Positions 26,070 to 35,286 of a DNA stretch of 64,000 bases are shown piece after piece (the stretch's first letter is position 1; each line of letters opens with the position of its first letter). A program made the translations under genes and the position numbers. The notes under the pieces are model-generated. The model was not told the origin of the DNA, made no database searches, and saw only the letters and a program-made list of their open reading frames with translations. The stretch is taken from assembly GCA_030263295.1 (NCBI GenBank), contig SZOS01000002.1, positions 62,001-126,000 on the forward strand, given 5' to 3'. Source of the stretch: Dokdonella_A sp014338185 (GTDB lineage Bacteria > Pseudomonadota > Gammaproteobacteria > Xanthomonadales > Rhodanobacteraceae).

Positions 26070-27761
26070 TCAGGCGGTGTCGGCGAGCATCACGGTGTCG
26101 CGACCGGCCTGCTTGGCCGCGTACATCGCGCGGTCGGCGCGACGGATGAGGTCGGGCAGGGACTCGTCCGGCAGGCGCACGGCCACGCCGATACTGATCG
26201 TGGCGTCGGGCGCACCCACGCCCAGGCCGCGGCGTACGCGCAGGCGCAGCCGCTGCGCGAGCTCGCTGGCGCCGCTGGCATCGAGGCCGGGCAGCGCCAC
26301 CACGAACTCCTCGCCGCCATAGCGGCCGCAGAGGTCGCCCGCGCGCAGCTCGCCGCGGATCGCATCGGCCAGCCCGCGCAGCACGGCATCGCCGACCTGG
26401 TGGCCGCGGCTGTCGTTGAGCTGCTTGAAGTGGTCAAGATCGAGGAACAGCAGCGCCAATGGGCCCAGCGCGCCGCTGGCCGCGGGCAAGCGACTCACGC
26501 GGTTGGCCCAGCCGCGGCGGTTGTACAGGCCGGTCAAGGGGTCGATTTCGGCCTGTTCGCGCGCCTGCTCGAAGGCCGTGCGCAGGTCCAGCGTGCGATA
26601 GGCCAGCGCGAGCGAGAACACGATGGCCTCGATCGCGCCGCAGCCGAACGCTGCTTCATCCGACCAGATCCAGTCGGGCGTGACTCCGTAGAGCTGGGCA
26701 CTGCCGAGCACGGTGGCGGCCAGCAGCGGGGTCCAGCCCAGCATGAACAGGCCTGCATAGAACGAGCCGCGCCGCGCCGCGTGCAGCGCGATGCCCAGGA
26801 ACAGCGGGCCGCCGAGGATCAGCAGCGGGTTGATGAGGCTGGCGCTGAGGTCGCGGCCGAATGGCAGCAGCCCGAGCAGCGCGGTGGCGACCGCGAAGCT
26901 GCTGAATGCGACCAGCACGCTGCGCGCACGCGGCGCGTAGCGCGCCAGATCGGCGTAGTGGATGAAGAACAACGTGGCGGCCGCAAGCGTGGTCGCCACC
27001 GCGATGCGGCCCCACACGCGCGGTGCGGACGCGAGCCACCACCAGCCCAGCGGCTCGAACACGTAGCCGCTCTGCAGCGCGAGGATGAAGGCGTAGCCCG
27101 CGATGAAGATCGCGTAGTGCAGGAAGGTGACATCGCGCAGGCGCTGCGCGAACACCAGCGCGATCAATGCCATCGCGAGCATGATGCCGAGCGAGGCGCT
27201 GGCCAGCGCGAGCCAGCGGGCATCGCTGCGCAGGAAATCGGGCGCGGATTCGGCGCTGAAGCGCAGCGCGCCCGCGATCACATGACGCGAATCGACGTGC
27301 AGGAGCAGGGTTGCGCCGGGGCCGGGCCCACCATCGAACATGAACGCCACGCGCCCATGCCCGGGCCAGACCCGACCCTCGTGGCGGCCCAGTTGCGCCT
27401 GCGCCAGGACCTGTCCGTGCGCATCGTGCAGCGTCAGCTGCTGCAGGCCGGCATTGAACACGCTCAGCACCCATGGCGCGGCGGGCCAGGCGCCATCCTG
27501 CGCACGCAGCTCGATCCATGCCTGTCCCCCGGCGGGCGCGATGCGCGTGAAGCGGCCGGGCGCGAACGATTGCCACTGCGCCGCGGCAGCGTCGGCTGGC
27601 GCGGGTGCGTCCGCCGACTGCGCTGCGCGCCATTGGCCCTGCAGCGCGATGTCCGCGGCTTTGCACGGCGCCTGCAGCCATACCGCCAGGCATGCGAGCA
27701 GCGACCCCATGACGAGGCCGTGGCGCCATCCGTGCAGCCAGTCGCGTGCGCGCGCATTCAT
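26070..27761 (-). CDS. 7TM-DISM diguanylate cyclase
   Basis: This 563-residue membrane signalling enzyme makes cyclic di-GMP. A signal-like hydrophobic segment is followed by a periplasmic beta-rich sensory domain (about residues 40-190, 7TMR-DISM extracellular type), then seven transmembrane helices (about 200-390), and a C-terminal GGDEF domain. That domain carries DPLTGLYNRRGW, FLDLDHFKQLND and an intact active site GRYGGEEFVVALPG. The periplasmic domain probably senses a small ligand such as a carbohydrate. The ATG at 27761 was preferred over 27797 because the signal-like region then starts normally. Confidence 0.88.
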   Translation of the reverse strand: MNARARDWLHGWRHGLVMGSLLACLAVWLQAPCKAADIALQGQWRAAQSADAPAPADAAAAQWQSFAPGRFTRIAPAGGQAWIELRAQDGAWPAAPWVLSVFNAGLQQLTLHDAHGQVLAQAQLGRHEGRVWPGHGRVAFMFDGGPGPGATLLLHVDSRHVIAGALRFSAESAPDFLRSDARWLALASASLGIMLAMALIALVFAQRLRDVTFLHYAIFIAGYAFILALQSGYVFEPLGWWWLASAPRVWGRIAVATTLAAATLFFIHYADLARYAPRARSVLVAFSSFAVATALLGLLPFGRDLSASLINPLLILGGPLFLGIALHAARRGSFYAGLFMLGWTPLLAATVLGSAQLYGVTPDWIWSDEAAFGCGAIEAIVFSLALAYRTLDLRTAFEQAREQAEIDPLTGLYNRRGWANRVSRLPAASGALGPLALLFLDLDHFKQLNDSRGHQVGDAVLRGLADAIRGELRAGDLCGRYGGEEFVVALPGLDASGASELAQRLRLRVRRGLGVGAPDATISIGVAVRLPDESLPDLIRRADRAMYAAKQAGRDTVMLADTA

Positions 27762-27848
27762 CACGCGCACGCTAGCAGCAATCAGCGGGCAACGCACCGT
27801 GCGGGCGCGGCAGCCGTCGCGGGGACGCGTGGCATGCGCCGCCGGCGC

Positions 27849-28952
27849 CTACTGCCCGCGCATGCGGCCGAGGAAGCGCGGTCCGCTATTGCCCATCATG
27901 GGCAGCTTGATCTTGCCGATCGCGGCGATGCGCTCTTCGGCCATGCGGTCGGCCGCCTTGTAGGTGGGGATGCCATCGCGCGCGGCGATCTGGAAGATGC
28001 GCCCGACGTTGTAGTAGATCGTGCGCATCATGCGCATCGCCCGCTCACGGTTGTAGCCGTCGATTTCCAGCGACACGTTCATCACGCCACCGGCATTGAC
28101 CGCGTAGTCGGGTGCATACACCACGCCGCGGCGATCGAGTTCGTCGCCGATCGCATCGTCGGCGAGCTGGTTGTTGGCCGCACCACAGATGATCTTGGCC
28201 TTGATCCGGTCGATGGTCTTGTCGTTGAGCGTGCCACCCAGCGCGCACGGGCTGTACACGTCGGCGTCGACATCGTAGATCTCGTCGAGGCCGACCGCGG
28301 TGCAGCCGTGCTCGTCGACCGCGCGCTGCACGCGGTCCTTGTGGATGTCGGTCACGAACACCTTGGCGCCCTGCTCGCGCAGCAGCTTGACGAACTCCAT
28401 GCCGACATGGCCCAGGCCCTGCACCGCGAAGCTGTACTTGCCCACGTCCTCGTTGCCGTGCTTGTGGTTGAGCGCGGCCATGAGTCCCTGCAGCGTGCCG
28501 AATGCGGTGAACGGCGAGGGATCGCCCGAGCCGCCGTGCACCTGGTGCACGCCAGTCACGAACTCGGTCTCGCGGAACACGTATTCCATGTCGTTGACGT
28601 CGATACCGACGTCCTCGGCGGTGATGTAGCGCCCACCGAGCGAGTTGACGAAGCGGCCGAAGGCGCGGAACAGCGCCTCGGACTTGTCCTTGGCCGGATC
28701 GCCGATGATGACCGCCTTGCCACCACCGATGTTGAGGCCCGCGACCGCATTCTTGTAGGTCATGCCGCGCGACAGGCGCAGCACGTCGTTGAGCGCCTCG
28801 GCCTCGGTCTTGTACGGCCACATGCGGGTGCCGCCGAGGGCGGGGCCGAGCACGGTATTGTGGATCGCGATGATCGCCTTGAGGCCGGCGTCCTTGTTGT
28901 GGCAGAACACGACCTGCTCATGGCCGGTGGTGGCGAGGGTTTCGAACAACAT
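27849..28952 (-). CDS. Leucine/valine/phenylalanine dehydrogenase family
   Basis: This NAD-dependent oxidative deaminase converts branched-chain amino acids to 2-oxo acids. The 367-residue protein shows GPALGGTRMWPY, RGMTYKNAVAGLNIGGGKAVI with catalytic lysines, EDVGIDVNDM, and the Rossmann motif VQGLGHVG. The gene starts at ATG 28952 with AGGAG 6 bases upstream; the 52-residue upstream extension is not family-like. It is divergent from the fused acyl-CoA mutase gene, which acts on the isobutyryl-CoA and isovaleryl-CoA formed downstream of this step. Exact amino acid preference is not readable from the sequence. Confidence 0.9.
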   Translation of the reverse strand: MLFETLATTGHEQVVFCHNKDAGLKAIIAIHNTVLGPALGGTRMWPYKTEAEALNDVLRLSRGMTYKNAVAGLNIGGGKAVIIGDPAKDKSEALFRAFGRFVNSLGGRYITAEDVGIDVNDMEYVFRETEFVTGVHQVHGGSGDPSPFTAFGTLQGLMAALNHKHGNEDVGKYSFAVQGLGHVGMEFVKLLREQGAKVFVTDIHKDRVQRAVDEHGCTAVGLDEIYDVDADVYSPCALGGTLNDKTIDRIKAKIICGAANNQLADDAIGDELDRRGVVYAPDYAVNAGGVMNVSLEIDGYNRERAMRMMRTIYYNVGRIFQIAARDGIPTYKAADRMAEERIAAIGKIKLPMMGNSGPRFLGRMRGQ

Positions 28953-29073
28953 GGCAACTCCTGCGCGGGCCCGTGATGCGTGCGGTCGCGCGACACATGC
29001 GCGGGCGTGGGTTGGGTGGATGGTGCGGTGAGGATGCGGCCGGGGTGGCCGTGCAGGGCGCGTAGTGTAGTGG

Positions 29074-29088
29074 CCCGCATCATGCGGG
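29074..29088. promoter_or_regulatory. Perfect 15-base palindrome in the dehydrogenase/IcmF divergent region
   Basis: CCCGCAT-C-ATGCGGG is a perfect inverted repeat with a single central base. It lies 122 bases upstream of the dehydrogenase start and 133 bases upstream of icmF. The size suits a dimeric repressor site for one or both genes, but no cognate regulator is adjacent. Confidence 0.35.
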
Positions 29089-29220
29089 GACAGTCCGCAG
29101 CGCAGCATTGACGCCCGCCGGCGGCGCGGTTATGGCGCGATGCCCGCGCGTGCGCGGCCGACCGGCGCGAACGTAGTAAAATCGGCCTTTCCAGCGCTGC
29201 CGGCCCGCGAGTCATCGATC

Positions 29221-32200
29221 ATGAGCATTCCCGCCACCACCGCCGCCGTACCCGCCGTGGAACCCGTGCCGCTGCGCTTCGTCACCGCGGGCAGCCTGTT
29301 CGATGGCCATGACGCCGCGATCAACATCATGCGCCGCCTGATCCAGGCGCAGGGCGCCGAAGTGGTGCACCTGGGCCACAACCGCTCGGTCGAGGATGTG
29401 GTGCGCGCGGCGCTGCAGGAGGATGCCGATGCGATCGCGCTGAGCTCCTACCAGGGCGGCCACATGGAGTATTTCCGCTACATGGTGGACATGCTCAAGG
29501 ACAAGGGCGCGGCGCACATCCGCGTGTTCGGTGGTGGCGGCGGCACGATCACGCCCGAGGAAATCCGCGAACTGGAGGCCTACGGCGTCGAGCGCATCTA
29601 CCACCCCAACGACGGCATGCACATGGGCCTGGTGCCGATGATCGAGGACGTGGTGACGCGCGCGCGCGCCGCGGCGCAGGCGCGCTTGGCGCGCGAGCCG
29701 CAGCTCGCGCCGCCCGCCACCCAGGTCGCGATCGACGACGAGATCGCGGTTGGCCATGCGCTCACCGCGATCGAGCAGGGCCGCCACGACGAAGCGGCGC
29801 TGGAGCGCCAGCGCAAGCAGTGGCAGCTGGCCGGCGGCCGCACCCCGGTGCTCGGCATCACCGGCACCGGCGGTGCCGGCAAGTCGAGTGTGGTGGATGA
29901 ATTGCTGCTGCGCTTCCTGCACGCCTTTCCGCAGATGCGCATCGCGGTGCTCGCGGTCGACCCGACCCGGCGCCGCTCGGGTGGCGCATTGCTGGGCGAC
30001 CGCATCCGCATGAACTGCCTGCGCAGCCATCGCGTGTTCATGCGCTCGATGGCCACGCGGCGCCAGCACGCGGCCACCAATGCGATGCTCAAGGATTGCA
30101 TCGCGTTCCTGCGCGCGCAGGAGTACGACCTCGTGATCGTCGAGACCGCCGGCATCGGCCAGTCCGATTCGGAGATCGTCGACCTGGTCGACTTCCCGGT
30201 GTACGTGATGACGAGCGACTACGGCGCGGCCAGCCAGCTCGAGAAGATCGACATGCTCGACTTCGCCGAACTCATCGTGCTCAACAAGTTCGACAAGCGC
30301 GGTGCCGAGGATGCGTTGCGCGACGTGCGCAAGCAGTGGAAGCGCAATCGCGTCGCGTTCCAGACCCCCGACGACCAGGTGCCGGTGTATCCGACCATCG
30401 CGAGCCAGTTCAACGATCCCGGCGTGAGCTGGATGTTCGTCAACCTGTGCCGCCTGCTGCGGCACAAGCTCGCTGGCGGCGATGCGGCGAATGGTTCAGG
30501 CGCGCCGTTGTCGGCGCATTGCGACTTCCAGCCGCAGCTGGACACCACGATCAAGGAACCGCGCGCGACCGTGCTCATCCCGGGCAGCCGCGTGCGCTAC
30601 CTGGCCGAGATCGCCGAGCAGGGCCGTGCGATCAACGCGCGGGTGCAGGCGCAGGCCACCCTCGCCGACCGCGCGCAGGCCTGCTGGCAGGCGCTGCGCG
30701 AACTGGGCGATGCGCAGCAGCCGAGCGCGCTCGACCTGTATCCGGATGCGGCGCTGCGCGACGGTGATGCGGCGCTGTGCACCTTGCGCCGCCGCTACAA
30801 CGAGGCGTTGCAGGCGCTCGACGCCGATGCGCTGCGGCTGTTGCGCGAATGGCCGGCGCGGCGCGCGTCGATCACCGCCGATGTCAACGAGTACGAGGTG
30901 CGCGGCAAGACCATCCGCGTGGACAACTACCGCGAGTCGCTGTCGCACGAAAAGATCCCGAAGATCGCCGCGCCGCGCTACCAGGGCTGGGGCGAACTGC
31001 TGGTGTTCCTGCTCAAGGAGAACCTGCCCGGTGCCTATCCCTACACCGCGGGCGTGTATCCGTACCGGCGCAGCGGTGAGGACCCGATCCGCATGTTCGC
31101 GGGCGAGGGCACGCCCGAACGCACCAACCGGCGCTTCCACTACCTGAGCCAGGGCCTGCCCGCGGCGCGCCTGTCGACCGCGTTCGACAGCGTGACGCTG
31201 TATGGTGAGGATCCGGCGTCGCGACCGGACATCTACGGCAAGATCGGCAACTCCGGCGTCAACGTGCCCACGCTCGACGACATGAAGAAGCTCTACTCGG
31301 GCTTCGACCTGTGCGCGCCGACCACCTCGGTGTCGATGACGATCAACGGACCCGCGCCGATCATCCTCGCGATGTTCATGAACACCGCGATCGACCAGCA
31401 GGTCGAGAAGCACCTCAGGCAGGACCCGGCGCGCTGGGCCGCGGCGCAGGCACGGATCGACGCCCTGTTCGCGGGTCGCGAGCGGCCGCGCTACCACGGC
31501 GAACTGCCGGCCGGCAATGACGGGCTCGGCCTCGCGCTGCTGGGCGTGAGCGGCGACCAGCTGGTCGATGCCGAGACCTACGCGCGGATCAAGGCGCACA
31601 CGCTGTCGACCGTGCGCGGCACCGTGCAGGCCGACATCCTCAAGGAGGACCAGGCGCAGAACACCTGCATCTTCTCCACCGAGTTCGCGCTGCGCATGAT
31701 GGGCGACATCCAGCAGTTCTTCGTCGACCACAAGGTGCGCAACTTCTATTCGGTGTCGATCTCCGGCTACCACATCGCCGAGGCCGGGGCCAACCCGGTC
31801 TCGCAGCTCGCCTTCACGCTGTCCAACGGCCTCACCATCGTCGAGTACTACCTCGCGCGCGGCATGCACATCGATGATTTCGCGCCGAACCTGTCGTTCT
31901 TCTTCAGCAATGGCATGGACCCGGAGTACACGGTGATCGGCCGCGTGGCACGGCGCATCTGGGCGCGCGCGATGCGCGAGCGCTACGGGGCCAACGAGCG
32001 CAGCCAGATGCTCAAGTACCACATCCAGACCTCGGGCCGGTCGCTGCACGCGCAGGAAATCCAGTTCAACGACATCCGCACCACGCTGCAGGCGCTGTAT
32101 GCGCTGTTCGACAACTGCAACTCGCTGCACACCAATGCCTACGACGAGGCAATCACCACGCCGACCGAGGAAAGCGTGCGGCGCGCGGTCGCGATCCAGA

Positions 32201-32784
32201 TGATCATCAACAAGGAACTCGGGCTCAATTTCTGCGAGAACCCGTGGCAGGGCAGCTTCGCGGTCGAGTACCTCACCGACCTGGTCGAGGAAGCCGTGTA
32301 CCGGGAGTTCGAAGCGATCAGCGAGCGTGGCGGTGTGCTTGGCGCGATGGACACGATGTACCAGCGCGGCAAGATCCAGGAAGAAAGCCTCTACTACGAG
32401 CACAAGAAGCACGACGGCAGCCTGCCGCTGGTGGGCGTCAACACCTTCCTGCCCAAGGAGCACGGTGGCGAGATCGCGACCCAGATCGAGCTGATCCGCT
32501 CGACCGAGCAGGAAAAGACCCAGCAGATCGACAACGTGCGCGCGTGGCAGGCCAGCCGCAACCGGCTCGCGCCCACGGGCGAGACCTCGCACGCGCATGG
32601 CACCGACGCCGATGCGCCCGACGAGGACGTGCATGACGGCCACGGCCTGCGCTACCTGCAGGACACCGCGCAGGCACGCCGCAACGTGTTCGCCGCGCTC
32701 ATGGAGGCGGTCAAGACCCACAGCCTGGGCCAGATCAGCCACGCGTTGTACGACGTCGGCGGCGAGTATCGGCGCAACATGTAG
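29221..32784 (+). CDS. icmF: Fused isobutyryl-CoA mutase IcmF
   Basis: This adenosylcobalamin enzyme interconverts isobutyryl-CoA and n-butyryl-CoA, and pivalyl/isovaleryl-CoA in some members. One 1187-residue chain fuses three parts. The B12-binding domain has the lower-axial His in DGHDAAINIM (His30). A MeaB-like G-protein chaperone domain has P-loop GTGGAGKSS (residues 215-223) and NKFDKRG. The mutase barrel from about residue 550 has GAYPYTAGVYPYRR and the substrate loop with TTSVSMTINGPAP. The usual length is about 1090, so the linkers are somewhat long. The ATG at 29221 removes an unrelated N-terminal extension. It is divergent from the branched-chain amino acid dehydrogenase. Confidence 0.94.
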   Translation: MSIPATTAAVPAVEPVPLRFVTAGSLFDGHDAAINIMRRLIQAQGAEVVHLGHNRSVEDVVRAALQEDADAIALSSYQGGHMEYFRYMVDMLKDKGAAHIRVFGGGGGTITPEEIRELEAYGVERIYHPNDGMHMGLVPMIEDVVTRARAAAQARLAREPQLAPPATQVAIDDEIAVGHALTAIEQGRHDEAALERQRKQWQLAGGRTPVLGITGTGGAGKSSVVDELLLRFLHAFPQMRIAVLAVDPTRRRSGGALLGDRIRMNCLRSHRVFMRSMATRRQHAATNAMLKDCIAFLRAQEYDLVIVETAGIGQSDSEIVDLVDFPVYVMTSDYGAASQLEKIDMLDFAELIVLNKFDKRGAEDALRDVRKQWKRNRVAFQTPDDQVPVYPTIASQFNDPGVSWMFVNLCRLLRHKLAGGDAANGSGAPLSAHCDFQPQLDTTIKEPRATVLIPGSRVRYLAEIAEQGRAINARVQAQATLADRAQACWQALRELGDAQQPSALDLYPDAALRDGDAALCTLRRRYNEALQALDADALRLLREWPARRASITADVNEYEVRGKTIRVDNYRESLSHEKIPKIAAPRYQGWGELLVFLLKENLPGAYPYTAGVYPYRRSGEDPIRMFAGEGTPERTNRRFHYLSQGLPAARLSTAFDSVTLYGEDPASRPDIYGKIGNSGVNVPTLDDMKKLYSGFDLCAPTTSVSMTINGPAPIILAMFMNTAIDQQVEKHLRQDPARWAAAQARIDALFAGRERPRYHGELPAGNDGLGLALLGVSGDQLVDAETYARIKAHTLSTVRGTVQADILKEDQAQNTCIFSTEFALRMMGDIQQFFVDHKVRNFYSVSISGYHIAEAGANPVSQLAFTLSNGLTIVEYYLARGMHIDDFAPNLSFFFSNGMDPEYTVIGRVARRIWARAMRERYGANERSQMLKYHIQTSGRSLHAQEIQFNDIRTTLQALYALFDNCNSLHTNAYDEAITTPTEESVRRAVAIQMIINKELGLNFCENPWQGSFAVEYLTDLVEEAVYREFEAISERGGVLGAMDTMYQRGKIQEESLYYEHKKHDGSLPLVGVNTFLPKEHGGEIATQIELIRSTEQEKTQQIDNVRAWQASRNRLAPTGETSHAHGTDADAPDEDVHDGHGLRYLQDTAQARRNVFAALMEAVKTHSLGQISHALYDVGGEYRRNM

Positions 32785-32860
32785 GGATGGGCGCGCGGGT
32801 CCGCCGCGGGCACGGCGCGGGGTGGTGCGACCACCCGCGCGATGACAGGGGAGATCTGTG

Positions 32861-33598
32861 ATGAAGTATCTGGCCGGCCTGCTCGGGATCGCGCTGTGCC
32901 TCGTGCCGACCGCGCACGCGGCCGAAGCTGCCAGCGCCGCTACCGCACCGCGCGAGATCGTGCTGGTGCGCCACGGCCACTACGACAAGGATCCCGCGAT
33001 CGACGAGGCGATCGGTCCGTCGCTGTCGTCGCTGGGTGTGGCGCAGGCCTACCTGGCCGGTGCGCGCCTGCGCGGCGAGGACAGCGCGTTCGATGCGCTG
33101 TGGGTGAGCCCGATGCAGCGTGCGCGCGACACCGCCGCGGCAATTGGCGCCGAACTGCCCGCGCCAGGCTTCCGCATCGACGCGGAACTGGCCGAATGCA
33201 CGCCCCCCACGCACCACGCCCAGGTGATGGCCGAAACCGATCCCGCGCACGCGGCCGCCTGCAAGGCGCGGCTGGATCGCGTGTTCGCGCGGCACTTCGC
33301 TGCCGGACCAGCGCAGCCGCGCCGGGAACTGCTGGTGTGCCACGGCAACGTGATCCGCTATCTCGTCACGCGCGCACTGGGCGTGGATGGCATGGCCTGG
33401 CTGGAGATGTCGGTCGGGCATGCGAGCATCACGCGCATCCGCGTCCAGCCCGATGGCCGCTACAAGGTGATCGCGGTCGGCGACGTGGGCCACATCCCCG
33501 CGGTGTTGCGCAGCGGTGCGAGCGGCGATGCCGCGCGCCGGCTGGCGCTACCGCCGCTGCAGCTGGTCCCGACCGGCGCCGCTGAACGGCGCCGCTGA
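32861..33598 (+). CDS. Periplasmic histidine phosphatase-superfamily protein
   Basis: The 245-residue protein has a signal peptide (MKYLAGLLGIALCLVPTAHA-AE) and the phosphoglycerate mutase-like catalytic core: LVRHGHYDKD with the phospho-accepting His, SPMQRARDTA, and CHGNVIRYLVTRAL with the second His. The arrangement resembles PGAM5/SixA-type phosphatases. Its substrate is unknown. GGGGAG lies before the ATG at 32861; a GTG directly before it is in frame. The last codons are part of a 13-base tandem duplication that also covers the stop codon. Confidence 0.85.
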   Translation: MKYLAGLLGIALCLVPTAHAAEAASAATAPREIVLVRHGHYDKDPAIDEAIGPSLSSLGVAQAYLAGARLRGEDSAFDALWVSPMQRARDTAAAIGAELPAPGFRIDAELAECTPPTHHAQVMAETDPAHAAACKARLDRVFARHFAAGPAQPRRELLVCHGNVIRYLVTRALGVDGMAWLEMSVGHASITRIRVQPDGRYKVIAVGDVGHIPAVLRSGASGDAARRLALPPLQLVPTGAAERRR

Positions 33599-33600
33599 AC
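33575..33600 (+). repeat. 13-base tandem duplication across a stop codon
   Basis: GGCGCCGCTGAAC occurs twice head to tail and is followed by a partial third copy. The first copy encodes the tail of the phosphatase; in the second copy the TGA stop falls within GCTGAAC in a shifted frame. The duplication appears to have changed the C-terminus. Confidence 0.8.
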
Positions 33601-33625
33601 GGCGCGCGCACCGGGCCTGGCGCAG

Positions 33626-33676
33626 CCGGTGGTGGTGCGCGGCCGGTGGTGGTGCGCGGCCGGTGGTGGTGCGCGG
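33626..33676 (+). repeat. Three perfect 17-base tandem repeats
   Basis: CCGGTGGTGGTGCGCGG is repeated three times without mismatch in the short gap between the convergent phosphatase and YdjH-like genes. It is a minisatellite-like sequence with no clear open frame or hairpin function. Confidence 0.85.
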
Positions 33677-33696
33677 CCAGGTCCGCCGCGGCGCGA

Positions 33697-33963
33697 TCAG
33701 GACGAGTCGCGGTGCAGGCGCGCCACGCGTTGCCGGTAGGCGCCCACGTTGTCGCCGCGGATGCGCGTCTCGCGCGTGCGGCGCACCTCGTCGACCTTGT
33801 GGTCGAACTCGGCGCCACTGACCGGCTTGGCATCCACCGCGGTTTCGCGCTCGAACGCATGCGACTTGTCGGTGTTGCGGTAATAGCGGTACAGCGCCCA
33901 GTACAGGCCGGTGGCGCCGGCCGGGCCGAGCAGGAGCAGCCACAAGCCGCCGTCGTCGCTCAT
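33697..33963 (-). CDS. Small membrane protein of the SPFH/zinc-ribbon module (YdjH-like position)
   Basis: This 88-residue protein has one N-terminal membrane segment (LWLLLLGPAGATGLYWALY) followed by a charged cytosolic tail with many Arg, Asp and Glu residues. The start overlaps the stop of the zinc-ribbon protein (TGATG), so the two are coupled. In Bacillus subtilis the pspA-ydjGHI operon has a zinc-ribbon membrane protein YdjG, a membrane protein YdjH and an SPFH protein YdjI; this gene occupies the YdjH place, but sequence homology could not be tested here. Confidence 0.7.
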   Translation of the reverse strand: MSDDGGLWLLLLGPAGATGLYWALYRYYRNTDKSHAFERETAVDAKPVSGAEFDHKVDEVRRTRETRIRGDNVGAYRQRVARLHRDSS

Positions 33964-35264
33964 CACTGGCTCCCCACGATCCACAACGCGATGCCTTCGA
34001 GGAAGGTGCCGACCGTGAGTGCGGCCAGCAGCAGCTTCCATTGCTGCACCGGCACGCTGCCCATGGTTTCGCCGGTGCGGCCGTTGACCGCGATGTAGTG
34101 CAGCATGCCGCCGCCGCTGCCGGGCTGGTGGTAGGAATACAGCCACACCGGCAGGTACATCGACACCCAGCGCGAGCCATGCAGGTCGAGCCGCTCTTGT
34201 TCCCAGCGTACGCCGCGGCCATAGCGGCCCACCGACGACTCGACCTGGGCGCGCGCGATCGACAGCAACTGGTCCTCGAGCTCAGGCTGCAGCTGTTCGA
34301 CGTTGAGGTCGCGCTTTTCCGACGAATGGCCGGCCAGCCACGACGCGTTCCACTTGACCGCGTTCTTGGTGTCGAAGGGCAGGATCGTGTTGATGATGTT
34401 GTTGGTGTTGCGGCGCGTGTCGAGGTTGCCGCGCGCCGCAGCCGATTCGATGGTGAGATCGTCGACCGTGAAGTCGACGTGGCGCCGCAGCGCGTACACA
34501 TCGGCGTCGTAGTAGGTCTTGCGGTTGTCGCCGCTGCCCTCGGTGTAGCGGCGCGTCTCGATCTCGCCGCATCCGGCGATATCGGCGCTCGCGTTGGCGT
34601 CGATCACCATGTAGGGCAGGTACACGCCGAGCACGTTCTCGGGCGTGAACTGTTCCTTGAACTGCTTGAGCGCGAACAGGCGCCGCTTGTCGACGAACTG
34701 GCGGATGCGCGCCACCGCATCGTCCTTCTTGATGTGGAACGGCAGGACCGCGTCGGGCACCGCGCCGTTGTCGATCTGTTCGTTGACTCCGAACACATGC
34801 CGGCACCAGTGGCAGCGCGCGGTCATCGCATTGGCGGTGTTGACGGTCACCTCGGCGCCGCATCCCTCGCACTTGAAGCTGCACAGGTCGGAACTGCCGG
34901 CGGCGATGTCCTGCGCGCCCGAGGCGACGACGGTGCTGTCGAGCTGGTCGATGTCCTTGCCCAGCCCGAATGCCTCCTCGACCCGCGTGCCGCTCCACTC
35001 GCTGCGGCAGTACAGGCAGATCAGCAGGTCGCTGCCGGGCTTTTGCCGGATCTCGGTGGCGCCGCAGTTGGGGCAACGGTTGATGCCGTCCTTGAGTTCG
35101 GCCGCGGCGGTGTCGATCACCGCCGGGTCGGGGGCGGTGATCTCGTCGCGGATCGGCTCGGGCAGCGTGGCCGGATCGAGCGGAAAGCTGCCCGGCGCCG
35201 GCGGCACCTCGCGCGGCGATCCGGGCCCGGTGGGCGGCGGTGCGGGCGTGTTGGCGTTGGACAT
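33963..35264 (-). CDS. Double zinc-ribbon membrane protein (YdjG-like)
   Basis: This 433-residue protein begins with a Pro-rich tail, then a first zinc ribbon (CPNCG and CLYC, about residues 64-85) and a second (CEGCG and CHWC, about 132-155). A long mixed domain follows, containing LPFHIKKDDAVARIRQFV and YLPYMVIDANASADIAG, and it ends with a membrane segment (LLLAALTVGTFLEGIALWIVG). This architecture matches TFIIB-type zinc-ribbon proteins such as B. subtilis YdjG. It lies 22 bases after the SPFH gene and overlaps the small membrane protein gene, so the three form one operon. A role in membrane stress response is inferred from the Bacillus counterpart. Confidence 0.75.
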   Translation of the reverse strand: MSNANTPAPPPTGPGSPREVPPAPGSFPLDPATLPEPIRDEITAPDPAVIDTAAAELKDGINRCPNCGATEIRQKPGSDLLICLYCRSEWSGTRVEEAFGLGKDIDQLDSTVVASGAQDIAAGSSDLCSFKCEGCGAEVTVNTANAMTARCHWCRHVFGVNEQIDNGAVPDAVLPFHIKKDDAVARIRQFVDKRRLFALKQFKEQFTPENVLGVYLPYMVIDANASADIAGCGEIETRRYTEGSGDNRKTYYDADVYALRRHVDFTVDDLTIESAAARGNLDTRRNTNNIINTILPFDTKNAVKWNASWLAGHSSEKRDLNVEQLQPELEDQLLSIARAQVESSVGRYGRGVRWEQERLDLHGSRWVSMYLPVWLYSYHQPGSGGGMLHYIAVNGRTGETMGSVPVQQWKLLLAALTVGTFLEGIALWIVGSQ

Positions 35265-35286
35265 CGGCGGCGCGTGTTCCCGTGCC

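Noticed and set aside
29177..29182. TAAAAT as a -10 box for icmF
   Set aside because: No acceptable -35 element lies 16-18 bases upstream, so it was not annotated as a promoter.
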